Source: Nitrososphaeraceae archaeon
Lineage (GTDB): Archaea > Thermoproteota > Nitrososphaeria > Nitrososphaerales > Nitrososphaeraceae
Direction of reading: 5' to 3'
Length of the DNA: 64,000 nucleotides
Assembly (NCBI GenBank): GCA_021325295.1
Contig: JAJPHM010000031.1
Coordinates: 1-64,000, forward strand
The notes below the pieces were generated by a model. It was not told the DNA's origin, ran no database searches, and was given only the letters and a program-made list of their open reading frames with translations. This document shows positions 46,529 through 55,790 of this stretch, piece after piece (the stretch's first letter is position 1; each line of letters opens with the position of its first letter). Position numbers and translations under genes: made by a program.

Positions 46529-47446
46529 ATGAAAGCCAAAGGTGGAGAATATGTTTGGTTTGATGGCAAGTTCGTGAAATGGGAAGAAGCATCTGTGCCA
46601 GTCATGACGCATGCTCTCCACTACGGTACCGCCGTTTTTGAAGGCATACGTGGCTATGCTGCAAAGGAAAATGTCTTTGTTTTCAGGTTAAAAGATCATA
46701 TGGAGCGGCTTCACCGCTCAGCTGGGGTTTATTCATTTTCAATTAACTATTCTCCAAATGAACTGTCTGACGCAACAATTGAGCTGATAAGGAAAAACCA
46801 GATGAAAGAATCATGCTATATCAGGCCACTGACCTTTGTTGGATTGCATGGAATAGACCTGAACGTAACGAGGGATTCGCCAACCCATACCGTAATCATC
46901 ATCTTTCCATTTGCAAAATACTTCAAAGGAGATGGGATCCGGGCCTGCGTCTCATCATGGCGCAGGATACATGACTCGTCGACTCCGCCAATATCAAAGG
47001 CCGCAGGCAACTATCTTAACTCTATTCTAGCTACACAGGAAAGCAAGCGAAATGGCTATGATGAATCCATATTGCTTGATAGAAGCGGAAATGTCAGCGA
47101 GGCATCAGGCGAAAATATCTTTCTGGTAAGAAAGGACAAGATTTACACACCGTATACTGCAGACTCGGCGCTTGAAGGGATAACGCGCGATACAGCCATG
47201 ACATTGGCAAAAGAGATGGGATATGAGGTAGTTGAACGACCTATACCCCGAACCGAGCTATATATTGCGGATGAAATATTTCTGACCGGAACCGCAGCCG
47301 AGATAGTCCCAGTGACCAGCATTGACGGTCACCCCGTGGGCAACGGAAAAGAAGGGCCAGTATCGAGAAGCATCAGAGAGATGTATGGCAAGGTTGTCTC
47401 CGGCGATGTCAAGCAGTACAGAAACTGGTTGACTGCAGCATGGTAG
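46529..47446 (+). CDS. ilvE: Branched-chain-amino-acid-type class IV aminotransferase
   Basis: A PLP enzyme of about 305 residues from ATG 46529. Motifs: MTHALHYGTAVFEGIRGY, SKAAGNYLNSILATQESKRN with the PLP lysine, and NVSEASGENIFLV. It transfers amino groups to branched-chain keto acids. A TATA-like TTTTTATAAG near 46488-46497 fits this start; the longer frame to 46469 is less likely. Its last codons overlap the next gene (ATGGTAG), so a second role in the following sugar-type cluster is possible. Confidence 0.85.
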   Translation: MKAKGGEYVWFDGKFVKWEEASVPVMTHALHYGTAVFEGIRGYAAKENVFVFRLKDHMERLHRSAGVYSFSINYSPNELSDATIELIRKNQMKESCYIRPLTFVGLHGIDLNVTRDSPTHTVIIIFPFAKYFKGDGIRACVSSWRRIHDSSTPPISKAAGNYLNSILATQESKRNGYDESILLDRSGNVSEASGENIFLVRKDKIYTPYTADSALEGITRDTAMTLAKEMGYEVVERPIPRTELYIADEIFLTGTAAEIVPVTSIDGHPVGNGKEGPVSRSIREMYGKVVSGDVKQYRNWLTAAW

Positions 47447-48393
47447 ACCCAAAGGTAGCTGTGATAGGCGTTGGTGGCTGGGGCAAGAACCACGTGAGGG
47501 TTCTGCATGAGCTAGGCGCACTAGCTGCAATCTGTGATACCGACATAGGCCGGGCCAAAGAAGTGGCAGCCAGATATGTTGGCTCTAGAGTGTATTCTTC
47601 AGTTGAGGATCTTATTGACAAGGAGGCGCTGGACGGCTGCCTTGTATGTACGCCAACCAAGACGCACGCGGAGATTGCAAAGAAGGTCATCGAGAAGGGG
47701 ATCAATACATTCGTCGAAAAGCCACTCTCATTTTCTGCAACAGAATGCCAGCAGATGATGCAGATGGCAGAGCAGAAAAAAGTAATCCTGACATCAGGTT
47801 ATGTAGAGCGATTCAACCCTGCTGTAACTGACACAAAGAAGCTGATAACAGAGAGAGCCTACGGCGACCCTATGATGATAGAATTTCACAGAGAAAACAG
47901 AATGCCTCTGCATATAAAAGATGTTGGGATAATCTATGACACTTCGGTACATGACATTGATGCTGCCATGTTTTTATTTGGCTCAAGACCCCATGTCGTC
48001 TATGCCCGGGCCGGCCGCAAGTTCCACTCATATGAAGACTTTGCTACCATCATGCTTGGGTTTGCGGACCAAAAAGTTGCAGTAATAGCGTCAAACTGGA
48101 TAACTCCCAAAAAAGTCAGGACATTTACTGCAGTCTGCACTGATGGTATAATCTCTGGGGACTTTCTAACCCAGGAAATAAAAATAGACCATGCTGAGGC
48201 CGCATTGATACCTCGGCGGCAATTTCAGGAACCACTTACACTGGAGCTTGCAAACTTTGTTGACTCTATTTTAGGCAAAGCAAAAACTCTGGTCACTGCA
48301 CAGGATGCAACCGATGTTACGAAGGTTGCAGAGGCAGCCATCCTGTCAAGCAATACCGGCTCGCCAATTTATCTGGATATGAAGCAGCCATGA
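47440..48393 (+). CDS. Gfo/Idh/MocA family NAD(P)-dependent dehydrogenase
   Basis: A 317-residue two-domain oxidoreductase: VAVIGVGGWGKNHVRVLHEL (Rossmann), FVEKPLSFSATECQQM with the EKP catalytic lysine, and SVHDIDAAMFLFG. Similar enzymes oxidise UDP-sugars at C3 before transamination. It overlaps ilvE and the Trm112-like gene (ATGA), so it is tightly operonic. Confidence 0.82.
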   Translation: MVDPKVAVIGVGGWGKNHVRVLHELGALAAICDTDIGRAKEVAARYVGSRVYSSVEDLIDKEALDGCLVCTPTKTHAEIAKKVIEKGINTFVEKPLSFSATECQQMMQMAEQKKVILTSGYVERFNPAVTDTKKLITERAYGDPMMIEFHRENRMPLHIKDVGIIYDTSVHDIDAAMFLFGSRPHVVYARAGRKFHSYEDFATIMLGFADQKVAVIASNWITPKKVRTFTAVCTDGIISGDFLTQEIKIDHAEAALIPRRQFQEPLTLELANFVDSILGKAKTLVTAQDATDVTKVAEAAILSSNTGSPIYLDMKQP

Positions 48394-48656
48394 AAAGATC
48401 CATGCTTGATATACTCGCATGTCCCATAGACAAGTATTATCCACTGGATCTGTTTGAATTGGCTTCCAAGGGCGATGTTGTTGAGCAGGGTGTGCTATAT
48501 TGCAACAGGTGCATGCGATTTTATCCCATTATTGACGAAATACCGGTTTTGCTGCCAGATGAGCTGCGCGAAAAGCAGAAGGATATAGAATTTCTTCAAA
48601 AATGGCAGCAGCTGCCCGAGAAAGTTATAAAACAAGGAAAACCGTGGCATCTATAG
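48390..48656 (+). CDS. Trm112-like zinc protein
   Basis: An 88-residue protein: SMLDILACPIDKYYPLDLFE and YCNRCMRFYPIIDEIPVLLP match the Trm112 family, small activators of methyltransferases (tRNA, translation factors) in eukaryotes and archaea. It overlaps the upstream gene by ATGA. The N-terminal zinc site has one Cys, so zinc binding may be partial. Confidence 0.75.
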   Translation: MKRSMLDILACPIDKYYPLDLFELASKGDVVEQGVLYCNRCMRFYPIIDEIPVLLPDELREKQKDIEFLQKWQQLPEKVIKQGKPWHL

Positions 48657-48666
48657 TGCAATAATT

Positions 48667-49221
48667 ATGGGCACAAGCCATAACGGTAGCAGCCAGATGG
48701 GTAAATCCACAACCGGGCAAAAATACTCAAACCCCGGTGTAGTGAACTATGTAGCGGAGACTGCCCGTATAGGCAAAAATGTCAAGATCTGGCATTTTGC
48801 CTATGTGGGAAGCGATTCTGAAATCGGAGACAATGTTATGATTGGCTCGCTTGCGCATATTGATTACAAAGTAAAGATAGGCGACAACACTAGGATAGAA
48901 GGGTCAGTCTACATTCCTCCTCTAACTATCATTGGAAAAAATGTCTTCATTGGACCTGCTGCCACCTTTACAAATGACCCATATCCAATGAGTCCCAAGA
49001 TGACCGGGGTAATTGTGGAAGATGGAGCAATAATAGGATCTAGGGCGGTGCTGAAGGCCGGTGTTAGAGTTGGAAAAGATAGTGTAGTTGCAATGGCAGC
49101 TGTAGTTACAAAAGATGTACCGCCAGGAGTAGTAGTGATGGGACACCCGGCAAGGCCAAAGTATTCCAGAAAGGAATATGACCTTAAAAAGGCGCAGTGG
49201 GAAAAGACAGATCCAAGATAG
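48667..49221 (+). CDS. Left-handed beta-helix (hexapeptide) acyltransferase
   Basis: A 184-residue hexapeptide-repeat protein (TARIGKNVKIWHFAYVGSDS; IGKNVFIGPAATFTNDPYP; VGKDSVVAMAAVVTKDVPPG). It resembles WlbB/WbpD-type UDP-amino-sugar N-acetyltransferases. With the Gfo/Idh and aminotransferase genes ahead of it, it suggests a 3-amino-sugar pathway for cell-surface glycans. Confidence 0.75.
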   Translation: MGTSHNGSSQMGKSTTGQKYSNPGVVNYVAETARIGKNVKIWHFAYVGSDSEIGDNVMIGSLAHIDYKVKIGDNTRIEGSVYIPPLTIIGKNVFIGPAATFTNDPYPMSPKMTGVIVEDGAIIGSRAVLKAGVRVGKDSVVAMAAVVTKDVPPGVVVMGHPARPKYSRKEYDLKKAQWEKTDPR

Positions 49222-49322
49222 ACCAATAACACATGCCATCACTTGCTGTGGCAAGCACTCATGGATGTTGCGGCGAGTATCTTTTTTCACTGGAAGATAA
49301 TAAAAAAAAGAGTTGGCAAAAG

Positions 49323-50495
49323 TCAACCTTCTATCTCGCATAGTGGATTTGCTTTCATTATTATGAGGTCTTGACTCTGTCTATTTTTTGCTGTAACTTT
49401 AGAAAAGTCTTGTTTTGAGCAGGCAATTACAACTGTGGTCTTTTCAGTATTGTACAGGTCAAGACTGTGGCCATGCTGTTGCTCGACATCTCCAATATAG
49501 TCTTTGAGCTTTGACTCAAGAGATGAGAGAAGCTCTATCCTGTCACCGCGCATTTCATGTGAATCCAGGGTCCATGCTATCGCAACCTTGGTCCTGCTTG
49601 CCTTGAGGTCACGCTTTTTCAAAGACATTCTTACTTCGTCTATCAGATGCTTTACATAGCCCTCTATTCCCTTTATGCTTCCATTGACAAGGTAAGTCAA
49701 GGGGCTCGCACCGTCAAGTGATGACCATATTGCCCTCAGATCATAGAGGCCGCTTGTAATGTCGTCGATAAAAAGATCCTTGAAAACACCTTGCATGAGG
49801 CCGCTGTCAATCCTACCCGCGCCGCCTTTACATATCTCCAATATACTTGCTATGCCTGCATAGTGACTTACAGTCCTGATTGCATATACCATCTCTGCAG
49901 AGTTGATATCTACAAAGTTTATCCTGTTTTTGCCACTTGGGTCATAGAGCATCTTGGATATTTGTCCATCATTTTTGCCCTTTGAGGTGCCCACAAGAAT
50001 ATCTGATAATATGCCTGATGGCTCAGTGCCAATGGGCATATAGTAATAAGAAATGTCTTTGCCTACGGTCATACCGGTTACATGCTCTATCAGAGCAATA
50101 TTTTCGTCATTTCCTCCAAGACCTGTTGGCAGAGTATAAATGACCGACGCACCTCTTTTGAGCGCCTTCGTTGCATCCTTGAATTTTGACATAATGTCTC
50201 CCTTTGCCTCCTGGCCTACTTTTCTTACCCTTGGAGCAAAGTAAACATACGATGCATCGCTTATCGCAAGGTCAACCGGCTCAAGGCCCAGCAGCGGCTC
50301 ATCTTCGATAAGCGAGGCAACATTAGGGTACGTCCTTGCTACATCAGGCTTGAGCGTAATTGCCATTCTGACTGATTCGTCAACGAGAGAGACCTTGCCG
50401 CCCTTGACCGCAATCGAAGAAGCTATTCTGTAGCCTTCGGTGCTCAGGCCATAGACTGCGGCAGAAACAGAGGAAGATATACTCAATCTCTTCAC
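49323..50495 (-). CDS. Divergent UDP-glucose/ManNAc dehydrogenase-like protein
   Basis: A 390-residue protein: SAAVYGLSTEGYRIASSIAV (Rossmann, replacing GxGxxG with GLSTEG) and KGGKVSLVDESVRMAITLKP at the start. AMVYAIRTVSHYAGIASILEIC looks like the central helical domain of UDP-sugar dehydrogenases, yet the usual catalytic cysteine context is altered. It may be a surface-sugar enzyme or an inactive relative. It is convergent with the sugar cluster. Confidence 0.6.
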   Translation of the reverse strand: MKRLSISSSVSAAVYGLSTEGYRIASSIAVKGGKVSLVDESVRMAITLKPDVARTYPNVASLIEDEPLLGLEPVDLAISDASYVYFAPRVRKVGQEAKGDIMSKFKDATKALKRGASVIYTLPTGLGGNDENIALIEHVTGMTVGKDISYYYMPIGTEPSGILSDILVGTSKGKNDGQISKMLYDPSGKNRINFVDINSAEMVYAIRTVSHYAGIASILEICKGGAGRIDSGLMQGVFKDLFIDDITSGLYDLRAIWSSLDGASPLTYLVNGSIKGIEGYVKHLIDEVRMSLKKRDLKASRTKVAIAWTLDSHEMRGDRIELLSSLESKLKDYIGDVEQQHGHSLDLYNTEKTTVVIACSKQDFSKVTAKNRQSQDLIIMKANPLCEIEG

Positions 50496-50657
50496 AGATC
50501 CTCCATAAACAATACTGTACTAGATAGCACGGTGCATCCCTCTCTGTCCCTTGCTATCTACAATTACAGTTAGAGAAAAGCTTTTGTTTTATAGTTTATA
50601 AGTAAAGCTGCGACAACAGCAACCTTTTTTTCTACTGTATATCTAAAAATCCTGCCA

Positions 50658-51806
50658 TTGCGGATCTGGTTTGACATCCTTACTCCAAAGCAGGTCATGT
50701 TCTTCAAACCTGCCGTGGATTTGCTCTTGCAGTCCGGCCACAGCGTTCTTTGCACATCACGACAATACCGGGAGGCAGTTGAGCTTGCGAGAATAAACGG
50801 GCTTGATATAAAGATAGCGGGAGAGCATGGCGGAGCAGAGAGATATGATAAACTTGCTGCAAGTGCAAAAAGAATACTTGAACTTGGAGCCCTTGTCAAA
50901 GGCTTTGGGCCCGAAGTTGCGGTCAACTTTTCTTCGCCGGAAGGCGCGAGAGTAGCCTTTGGTCTAGGGATAAAACAGCTTGTGTTTAATGATTCGCCTC
51001 ATGCAGAGGCTGTAGCTCGGCTTACTATACCACTTGCGGATCATCTGCTCTGTCCGTGGGTCATCCCATACAGGGCTTGGGAGAGATTTGGGATATCCAG
51101 AAAAAAAATTACAATGTACCATGCGCTAGACCCTGCAGCGTGGCTCAAGAGGAGCTCAAGCGAAGTAGGCAAGCGCAGAAGCAAAGACGCAAAGATATCT
51201 GGGCAGAAGGCAACCCCACAGTCGATCAAGTTGCCAATTCCAAAGTTTTTGAAGGAGATAAAAGAATCTGCGGCGAGCAGTGGAAAAAAAATCATTCTTA
51301 TCAGGTTAGAAGAAGCAAAGGCTTCCTATATAGCGGATAGAAAACTGGCAAGTGTGGATATGATAGATGCTCTTGTAGAAGCTGTGTCAGAATCTGCTAG
51401 ACTGCTAGTGCTTTGCAGGTACCAGGACCAGATTGAACAAGTTGCCAAGAGATACAGAGGGCAAGCTTATGTCATCCGCGAAGTAGTCAATGGTACTGTA
51501 CTTATTTCTCAATCTGACATCTTTGTCGGAGCAGGCGGCACAATGACAGCCGAAGCAGCCCTTATGGGCAAGCCGACTGTTTCAATCGCTCCTGTAAGAT
51601 ATTATGTAGAAAAGTACCTTCTTGACTGTGGGCTTGTTAGGCGGGCAAACAGTGCCAATGGTCTGACCAAGCTTGTATCGGAAATGGTGACAGATAGAGG
51701 ACTGTCAGCCGAGCAGAAAAAGAGGGCAGACTACATTCTAGACAGCATGGAAGATCCAATTGAGGTAATGGTAACAGCAATCAAAAATGCATCTAAACGA
51801 TACTAG
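50658..51806 (+). CDS. DUF354 (glycosyltransferase-fold) protein
   Basis: The 382-residue protein starts MRIWFDILTPKQVMFFKPAV from TTG 50658, the typical DUF354 opening. SSPEGARVAFGLGIKQLVFN and ADIFVGAGGTMTAEAALMGK-like text (written DIFVGAGGTMTAEAALMGKP) follow the GT-B pattern. An Arg/Lys-rich insert near residues 165-195 is unusual. Often near surface-glycan genes. Confidence 0.75.
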   Translation: MRIWFDILTPKQVMFFKPAVDLLLQSGHSVLCTSRQYREAVELARINGLDIKIAGEHGGAERYDKLAASAKRILELGALVKGFGPEVAVNFSSPEGARVAFGLGIKQLVFNDSPHAEAVARLTIPLADHLLCPWVIPYRAWERFGISRKKITMYHALDPAAWLKRSSSEVGKRRSKDAKISGQKATPQSIKLPIPKFLKEIKESAASSGKKIILIRLEEAKASYIADRKLASVDMIDALVEAVSESARLLVLCRYQDQIEQVAKRYRGQAYVIREVVNGTVLISQSDIFVGAGGTMTAEAALMGKPTVSIAPVRYYVEKYLLDCGLVRRANSANGLTKLVSEMVTDRGLSAEQKKRADYILDSMEDPIEVMVTAIKNASKRY

Positions 51807-51948
51807 CTGGAATAAATTACACTGGGTTGTTTTCAATACGCCAAACCGTAAATACTGATGGCAAATAAGCAATCGGCAAAACAGCAATTTCGGGGCTCAA
51901 TAGGCCACTTGGGTAAGCTTTTAACACAGGTCCAGCCACCATCTGGCA

Positions 51949-52170
51949 ATGTCAGAACCTGAATTTGGCCTAGCTGCCATGTACAGAGTAATCAAAAAAT
52001 CCGGAGCGGAAAGAGTGGGAGACGATGCTGCAGACGAGCTCAGAAAAGTCCTTGAAGAAGTTGCTTTGAGAATAGCCAAACAGGCTGTTGACTTGGCAGT
52101 GCATGCAAAGAGAAAGACCATAAGGTCTGAGGATATCAGGCTTGCTTCAAAAAATATTGTAAGACTTTAG
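51949..52170 (+). CDS. Archaeal histone
   Basis: A 73-residue single histone fold: AAMYRVIKKSGAERVGDDAA, then a long helix (ELRKVLEEVALRIAKQAVDL) and the RKTIRSEDIRLASK C-terminus. Wraps DNA as dimers or multimers. Sits alone downstream of the DUF354 gene. Confidence 0.92.
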   Translation: MSEPEFGLAAMYRVIKKSGAERVGDDAADELRKVLEEVALRIAKQAVDLAVHAKRKTIRSEDIRLASKNIVRL

Positions 52171-52421
52171 GTATCATGGACGGATAATACTTGCATTGGA
52201 TTGATATGCAGGGCAAACCATTCCTGCCTTCGCTACGACAGGCTTTCTGTAGGGCCCATTTACAGTCAAGATAATGCCTGAAATGAGAGATGAATTCAGG
52301 CCGAAAGAATCATTCTAAAACAATATCAGCAAACTTTTTGAATTGTATTTTCCAATTTGGGAGATCGTGGTACCTATTGGAAAGCCTCTTAATTTTAGAC
52401 CCTATAGAGGATACTGCCTAA

Positions 52422-53084
52422 ATGTCTGTAATTTTTTTGACATTCAATTCCTTTTTTAATATTTGTTCCTTCTGTGTTCTTGTGTCAGGTCCTGATAAAA
52501 ACAGAAGAGATGAGAATTCTGGTGCAAAGTTAAGCGAACAGTCAAATGTTTATCTCAACGAGTTCTTTTGCTTTGACCCGATGTCTAACAAGACAAAAGA
52601 TCTAGTCTTCAATTCCAGTGCAATTATGACAAACCAGGTATTCTGGAAAGAAGTACAGAATGGCCTTTATTCAGCGTTTGGAAGTGCAGCCTCTGTAATG
52701 CTTTTCCAAATGGGCATAAGTTATGGCTTTAGTGTTGGGTCTAAAGCGAGATTGGCAAGAAAAGACGTGTACGAAGCAAGCAAGTTCTTGGAGATGTACG
52801 GGCTTATGGCCGGATGGGGAAAGTTCAAGACTTCTCCTTTCACCCTCAAAATGGGAAGACTAACTGAACCAGTAAAAGTGTCGGTAACGGATAATTTTTT
52901 TGGATTATGCTATAAGGATAGAGTTGAGGACACGCCAAAATGCTTCATAATTGCCGGAATTCTAGCTGGAATAGCTGAAGGGTTGCTGGGAGAAGGACAT
53001 TCATGTACAGAAACAAGGTGTATAGCAAAAGGAGACCAGCACTGCGAATTCATAATACGGCCAAGAGAAACGGTCAGTTATTAA
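52422..53084 (+). CDS. V4R (4-vinyl-reductase-like) domain protein
   Basis: The 220-residue protein ends in a V4R small-molecule-binding domain: VFWKEVQNGLYSAFGSAASV, AGILAGIAEGLLGEGHSC and TRCIAKGDQHCEFIIR (Cys/His zinc-type end). V4R domains sense hydrocarbons or tetrapyrroles in regulators. A TTAATTTTAG box 24-33 bp before ATG 52422 supports this start. No DNA-binding domain is visible. The interval 52171-52421 ahead of it shows nothing else. Confidence 0.75.
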   Translation: MSVIFLTFNSFFNICSFCVLVSGPDKNRRDENSGAKLSEQSNVYLNEFFCFDPMSNKTKDLVFNSSAIMTNQVFWKEVQNGLYSAFGSAASVMLFQMGISYGFSVGSKARLARKDVYEASKFLEMYGLMAGWGKFKTSPFTLKMGRLTEPVKVSVTDNFFGLCYKDRVEDTPKCFIIAGILAGIAEGLLGEGHSCTETRCIAKGDQHCEFIIRPRETVSY

Positions 53085-53397
53085 TATTCTAGACAATTCG
53101 CTTTGCGTAAACTTGACAATGCGGCCGAGCAAGCAAGTGCATATAGTGACTTATTGTCTCGGCTCTTGTTTTTCATTCCAACGGAGCTTGCCAGTAGTAA
53201 TCCCGATCAGATTGAAGGTGGACGATTCGTCGACTTTCTTCATGGACTGACAACAACGTTCTCTGTTTGAAGCCAAGACCAACTCACCTAGACCGATAGA
53301 ATGCTCATGTCGGATAGAGGTTTCATCTTATCTCTATTCTTTCATCATGTCTGGCTAGAATATAACCCAAAAAAAGAAAAAGGGTAGTATTGCTAAT

Positions 53398-53772
53398 TCA
53401 TGTCTTTGTAGCGTATGTCTTGGCCCCTGTAAAGTCGATTCCAATTAGCGGTTCATTTCCAATGACCCATGCATCATGCCCTGGTGGAATGTAAGCTACG
53501 TCCCCAGCTTGAAATTCTTCTTCTTTACCGTCGTCCATCTTTACCTTTATTTTTCCTGAAATGATGTACTGGGTGTGCGGAGCCTGGCAGCTAACAGTCT
53601 TTACTATCGGCTTTACCGATGTAGACCATTTCCATCCTGGCTCTAGTCTGAATCTTCCGATTGAAATATTTCCAAGATTGGCTATCTCTAGCTTGCCTTT
53701 GTCAAAAGTTCTTGTTTCATCAGGGGCATTGAGGCTTTTCTTCTCCATCTGTTGTGCTAAGGTTGAACTCAT
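53398..53772 (-). CDS. Cupin-fold protein
   Basis: About 124 residues from ATG 53772 (the longer frame upstream is Leu/Ile-rich non-coding-like). GRFRLEPGWKWSTSVKPIVK, PHTQYIISGKIKVKMDDGKE and AGDVAYIPPGHDAWVIGNEP are cupin motifs with His and Glu-type ligands. May bind a metal or small ligand. The interval 53085-53397 shows nothing I can support. Confidence 0.75.
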   Translation of the reverse strand: MSSTLAQQMEKKSLNAPDETRTFDKGKLEIANLGNISIGRFRLEPGWKWSTSVKPIVKTVSCQAPHTQYIISGKIKVKMDDGKEEEFQAGDVAYIPPGHDAWVIGNEPLIGIDFTGAKTYATKT

Positions 53773-54038
53773 TGCAAGTGTTTGCAAGTGATACAAGATA
53801 TGACTTTCGCCAAGCAAAGCTATAATATTATTCAGGCAAGCAATGGTAATCAAGGGATTAAAAGACAATCAACCGGAATCAGCCTTGAATTATGGTCTCC
53901 TGTTGATAAATATAATATGCAATTTCTTTTCTTGTCCAAGATGCAATTTTACAATAGGCTATGCTACCAAACATACCAGCCTCTTTTAAAATAGTTACCA
54001 TTCTGACATAACCATTTAGCGAGCGTAGGGCGGTTACT

Positions 54039-54362
54039 CTATTGTGCCTCTATCTCTGCTTTCGTCAATTTTCCAACCATTCTTTCTAGTTCATAGTCGA
54101 AGCAATTAGAGCAAAGCCTGACATTACCCCGCTATCCTAGACTCAGATCTATCAGCCCGCAATTCTGACATTGATATTTGTGGGGAACAGGTACACATCT
54201 TTTGCAACAATAGCCCTGTTCTATCTTCATGCCGTCATCTATGTATAGAATTGCTACGCTATCAGTAATATGACAATAATCACATTCTCCGGTTGTAGTA
54301 AAGCCACTGAATCTTATTTCAACATTCACCAGAATCCGCCCCGAATGCAAAAATGATATCAT
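54039..54362 (-). pseudogene. Zinc-ribbon gene interrupted by an in-frame amber codon
   Basis: The open frame from ATG 54362 ends at a TAG (54132-54134) after HKYQCQNCGLIDLSLG. Reading through gives RGNVRLCSNCFDYELERMVG and ends at TAG 54039-54041, supplying the second C-x2-C pair expected of a ribbon. Upstream, the ATG at 54387 that overlaps the previous gene (ATGA) is in another frame, so a frameshift is also likely. Probably a decayed gene; readthrough is not excluded. Confidence 0.5.
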
Positions 54363-54383
54363 TTGATACCTCGTCTATTAAAG

Positions 54384-54563
54384 TCATGACTTAATCACCT
54401 GTAAAGCCATCAATTTTCTATCTGACTTTTCGCTTTCGGCATTCAAGAGTCTGAGGTCAATCAATGACATTACGATAAATGCAATGATGGAAATTGTAGA
54501 CACTTCACTTATGATATAGTCAATGCTATCCATCACCGCCAATGATAGGTTGAAACGGCCCAT
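54384..54563 (-). CDS. Small single-pass membrane protein (59 aa)
   Basis: ATG 54563 begins MGRFNLSLAVMDSIDYIISE; a hydrophobic helix follows (ISIIAFIVMSLIDLRLL), then a charged tail. CTTTTAAAT at 54586-54594 is 27 bp upstream, a leaderless match. It overlaps the start of the broken zinc-ribbon gene (ATGA), so the two were probably one operon. Confidence 0.5.
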   Translation of the reverse strand: MGRFNLSLAVMDSIDYIISEVSTISIIAFIVMSLIDLRLLNAESEKSDRKLMALQVIKS

Positions 54564-54830
54564 GAACTATGAAATAGGTCTGTAGCTTTTAAATAAAGTC
54601 TAACCATGAAACGTAACATAGTTACTCGTTTTTTGTGTATTGTTCTTGAAAATATTCTTACGCAGTTGACTCATTATTTGTTGAAATTCGGTATCGTGTA
54701 GTTGACAGCATATTTGGTGTATAAACTGAACCTCTCCTTTATTGCCGGTCGATATCATATGGCATCGGATTCTATAGATTCTGATAGAAGCCATTCCAAA
54801 CGACTCATCTAAATACGGCGCCGGGAGTGG

Positions 54831-54919
54831 GACTCGCATCTGCCTCCGCGTCTCGTGGAGTGTGAAATTCTTAAGCAGGTTGGGAATGGATTCGTTCCCT
54901 TGGACTGATATTTTGGGAA
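54831..54919 (+). repeat. Diverged direct repeat, copy A, upstream of the DprA/PRTase pair
   Basis: Shares blocks GACTCGC, TGCCT, CGCGT, TCGTG, AGTGTGAAAT, GGATTCGTTCC and CTGA-x-ATTT with copy B at 56476-56565, in the same orientation and order. It contains a hairpin, GGGAA...TTCCC (54882-54899). A minus-strand frame through it encodes NFTLHETRRQMRV. The remainder of 54564-55007 has no supportable gene. Confidence 0.6.
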
Positions 54920-55040
54920 CGGATTTGGAGAAGATGGGATATTGCATAAGCTTTGCCGACCCACCATTTGGATCAATTTCATAGATTGAACCCCTCTCCC
55001 TCTCCTTATGGTGCCTTTTGTATTATATGAGGTGAAATCA

Positions 55041-55790
55041 ATGATTTACGGAAGGAGAGAAAGTATTAAAACCAATAATTCCGTGGTAAGGTCAATGGGG
55101 ACCATCGAGGAAGCGAATAGCTTTAGCCTCTCAGTTGAAGAACTCCTTGGCCGCCCACTAAATGATGTAGAAAACAGATTTGCACCAAAAGTCCTTTATA
55201 TTAAAGGACCAATGCAGACGCCACTTCCTAGACCCAGAGTATCAATAGTGGGTTCCAGAAAAGCCACCTCCAATGGACTTGAAGCAGCGAAAACAATAGC
55301 GTCGGCTCTGGTTAACATGGGCGTTGTGATTGTTAGCGGGCTTGCAGAAGGAATTGATACAACCGCTCATACTGAAACCATCTCTTCAGGTGGCCAGACA
55401 ATAGCAGTTATCGGGACTCCGCTGAACAAAGTTTATCCACAGAAGAACTTCCAGCTCCAACAAGATATTATGCGCAAGCATTTAGTTATTTCACAATTCC
55501 CGGTAGGACATCACACAACCCCCAAGGACTTCGTCCTCAGAAATAGGACCATGGCATTGATCTCTGATGCCACAATCATAGTGGAAGCAGGTGAAACAAG
55601 TGGCTCCCTACATCAGGGATGGGAAGCTCTGAGGCTCGGCAGATCTCTTTTCATTTGGAGAGACATCTTGAAGAATAGGCAACTGGCTTGGCCGGAGGAG
55701 ATGATGCAATACGGCGCTATCGAGCTTTCAGATCCGGAAGATGTGGTGGAAGTTTTGCCGTCCAACCTGCGAATGCCCGTGTTTCAGTAA
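55041..55790 (+). CDS. DprA-like Rossmann protein (ShosA-like antitoxin candidate)
   Basis: About 249 residues from ATG 55041, preceded by GAGGTGA five bases upstream; an in-frame ATG at 55008 lacks such a site. The SMF/DprA core is clear: RVSIVGSRKATSNGLEAAKT, GVVIVSGLAEGIDTTAHTET, IAVIGTPLNKVYPQKN and SDATIIVEAGETSGSLHQGW. It lacks the N-terminal SAM and C-terminal winged-helix domains of competence DprA. It overlaps the PRTase gene at TAATG. In ShosTA, a DprA-domain antitoxin pairs with a PRTase toxin. Confidence 0.85.
   Translation: MIYGRRESIKTNNSVVRSMGTIEEANSFSLSVEELLGRPLNDVENRFAPKVLYIKGPMQTPLPRPRVSIVGSRKATSNGLEAAKTIASALVNMGVVIVSGLAEGIDTTAHTETISSGGQTIAVIGTPLNKVYPQKNFQLQQDIMRKHLVISQFPVGHHTTPKDFVLRNRTMALISDATIIVEAGETSGSLHQGWEALRLGRSLFIWRDILKNRQLAWPEEMMQYGAIELSDPEDVVEVLPSNLRMPVFQ

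Noticed and set aside
54600-54947. Minus-strand 115-residue frame over repeat copy A
   Set aside because: No start context or promoter. The part FTLHETRR is shared with copy B but is interrupted there, so I treat it as repeat or relic rather than a gene.
55041-55790. DprA as evidence for natural competence
   Set aside because: The protein lacks the usual accessory domains and no com genes are near; pairing with the PRTase favours a toxin-antitoxin or defence role.
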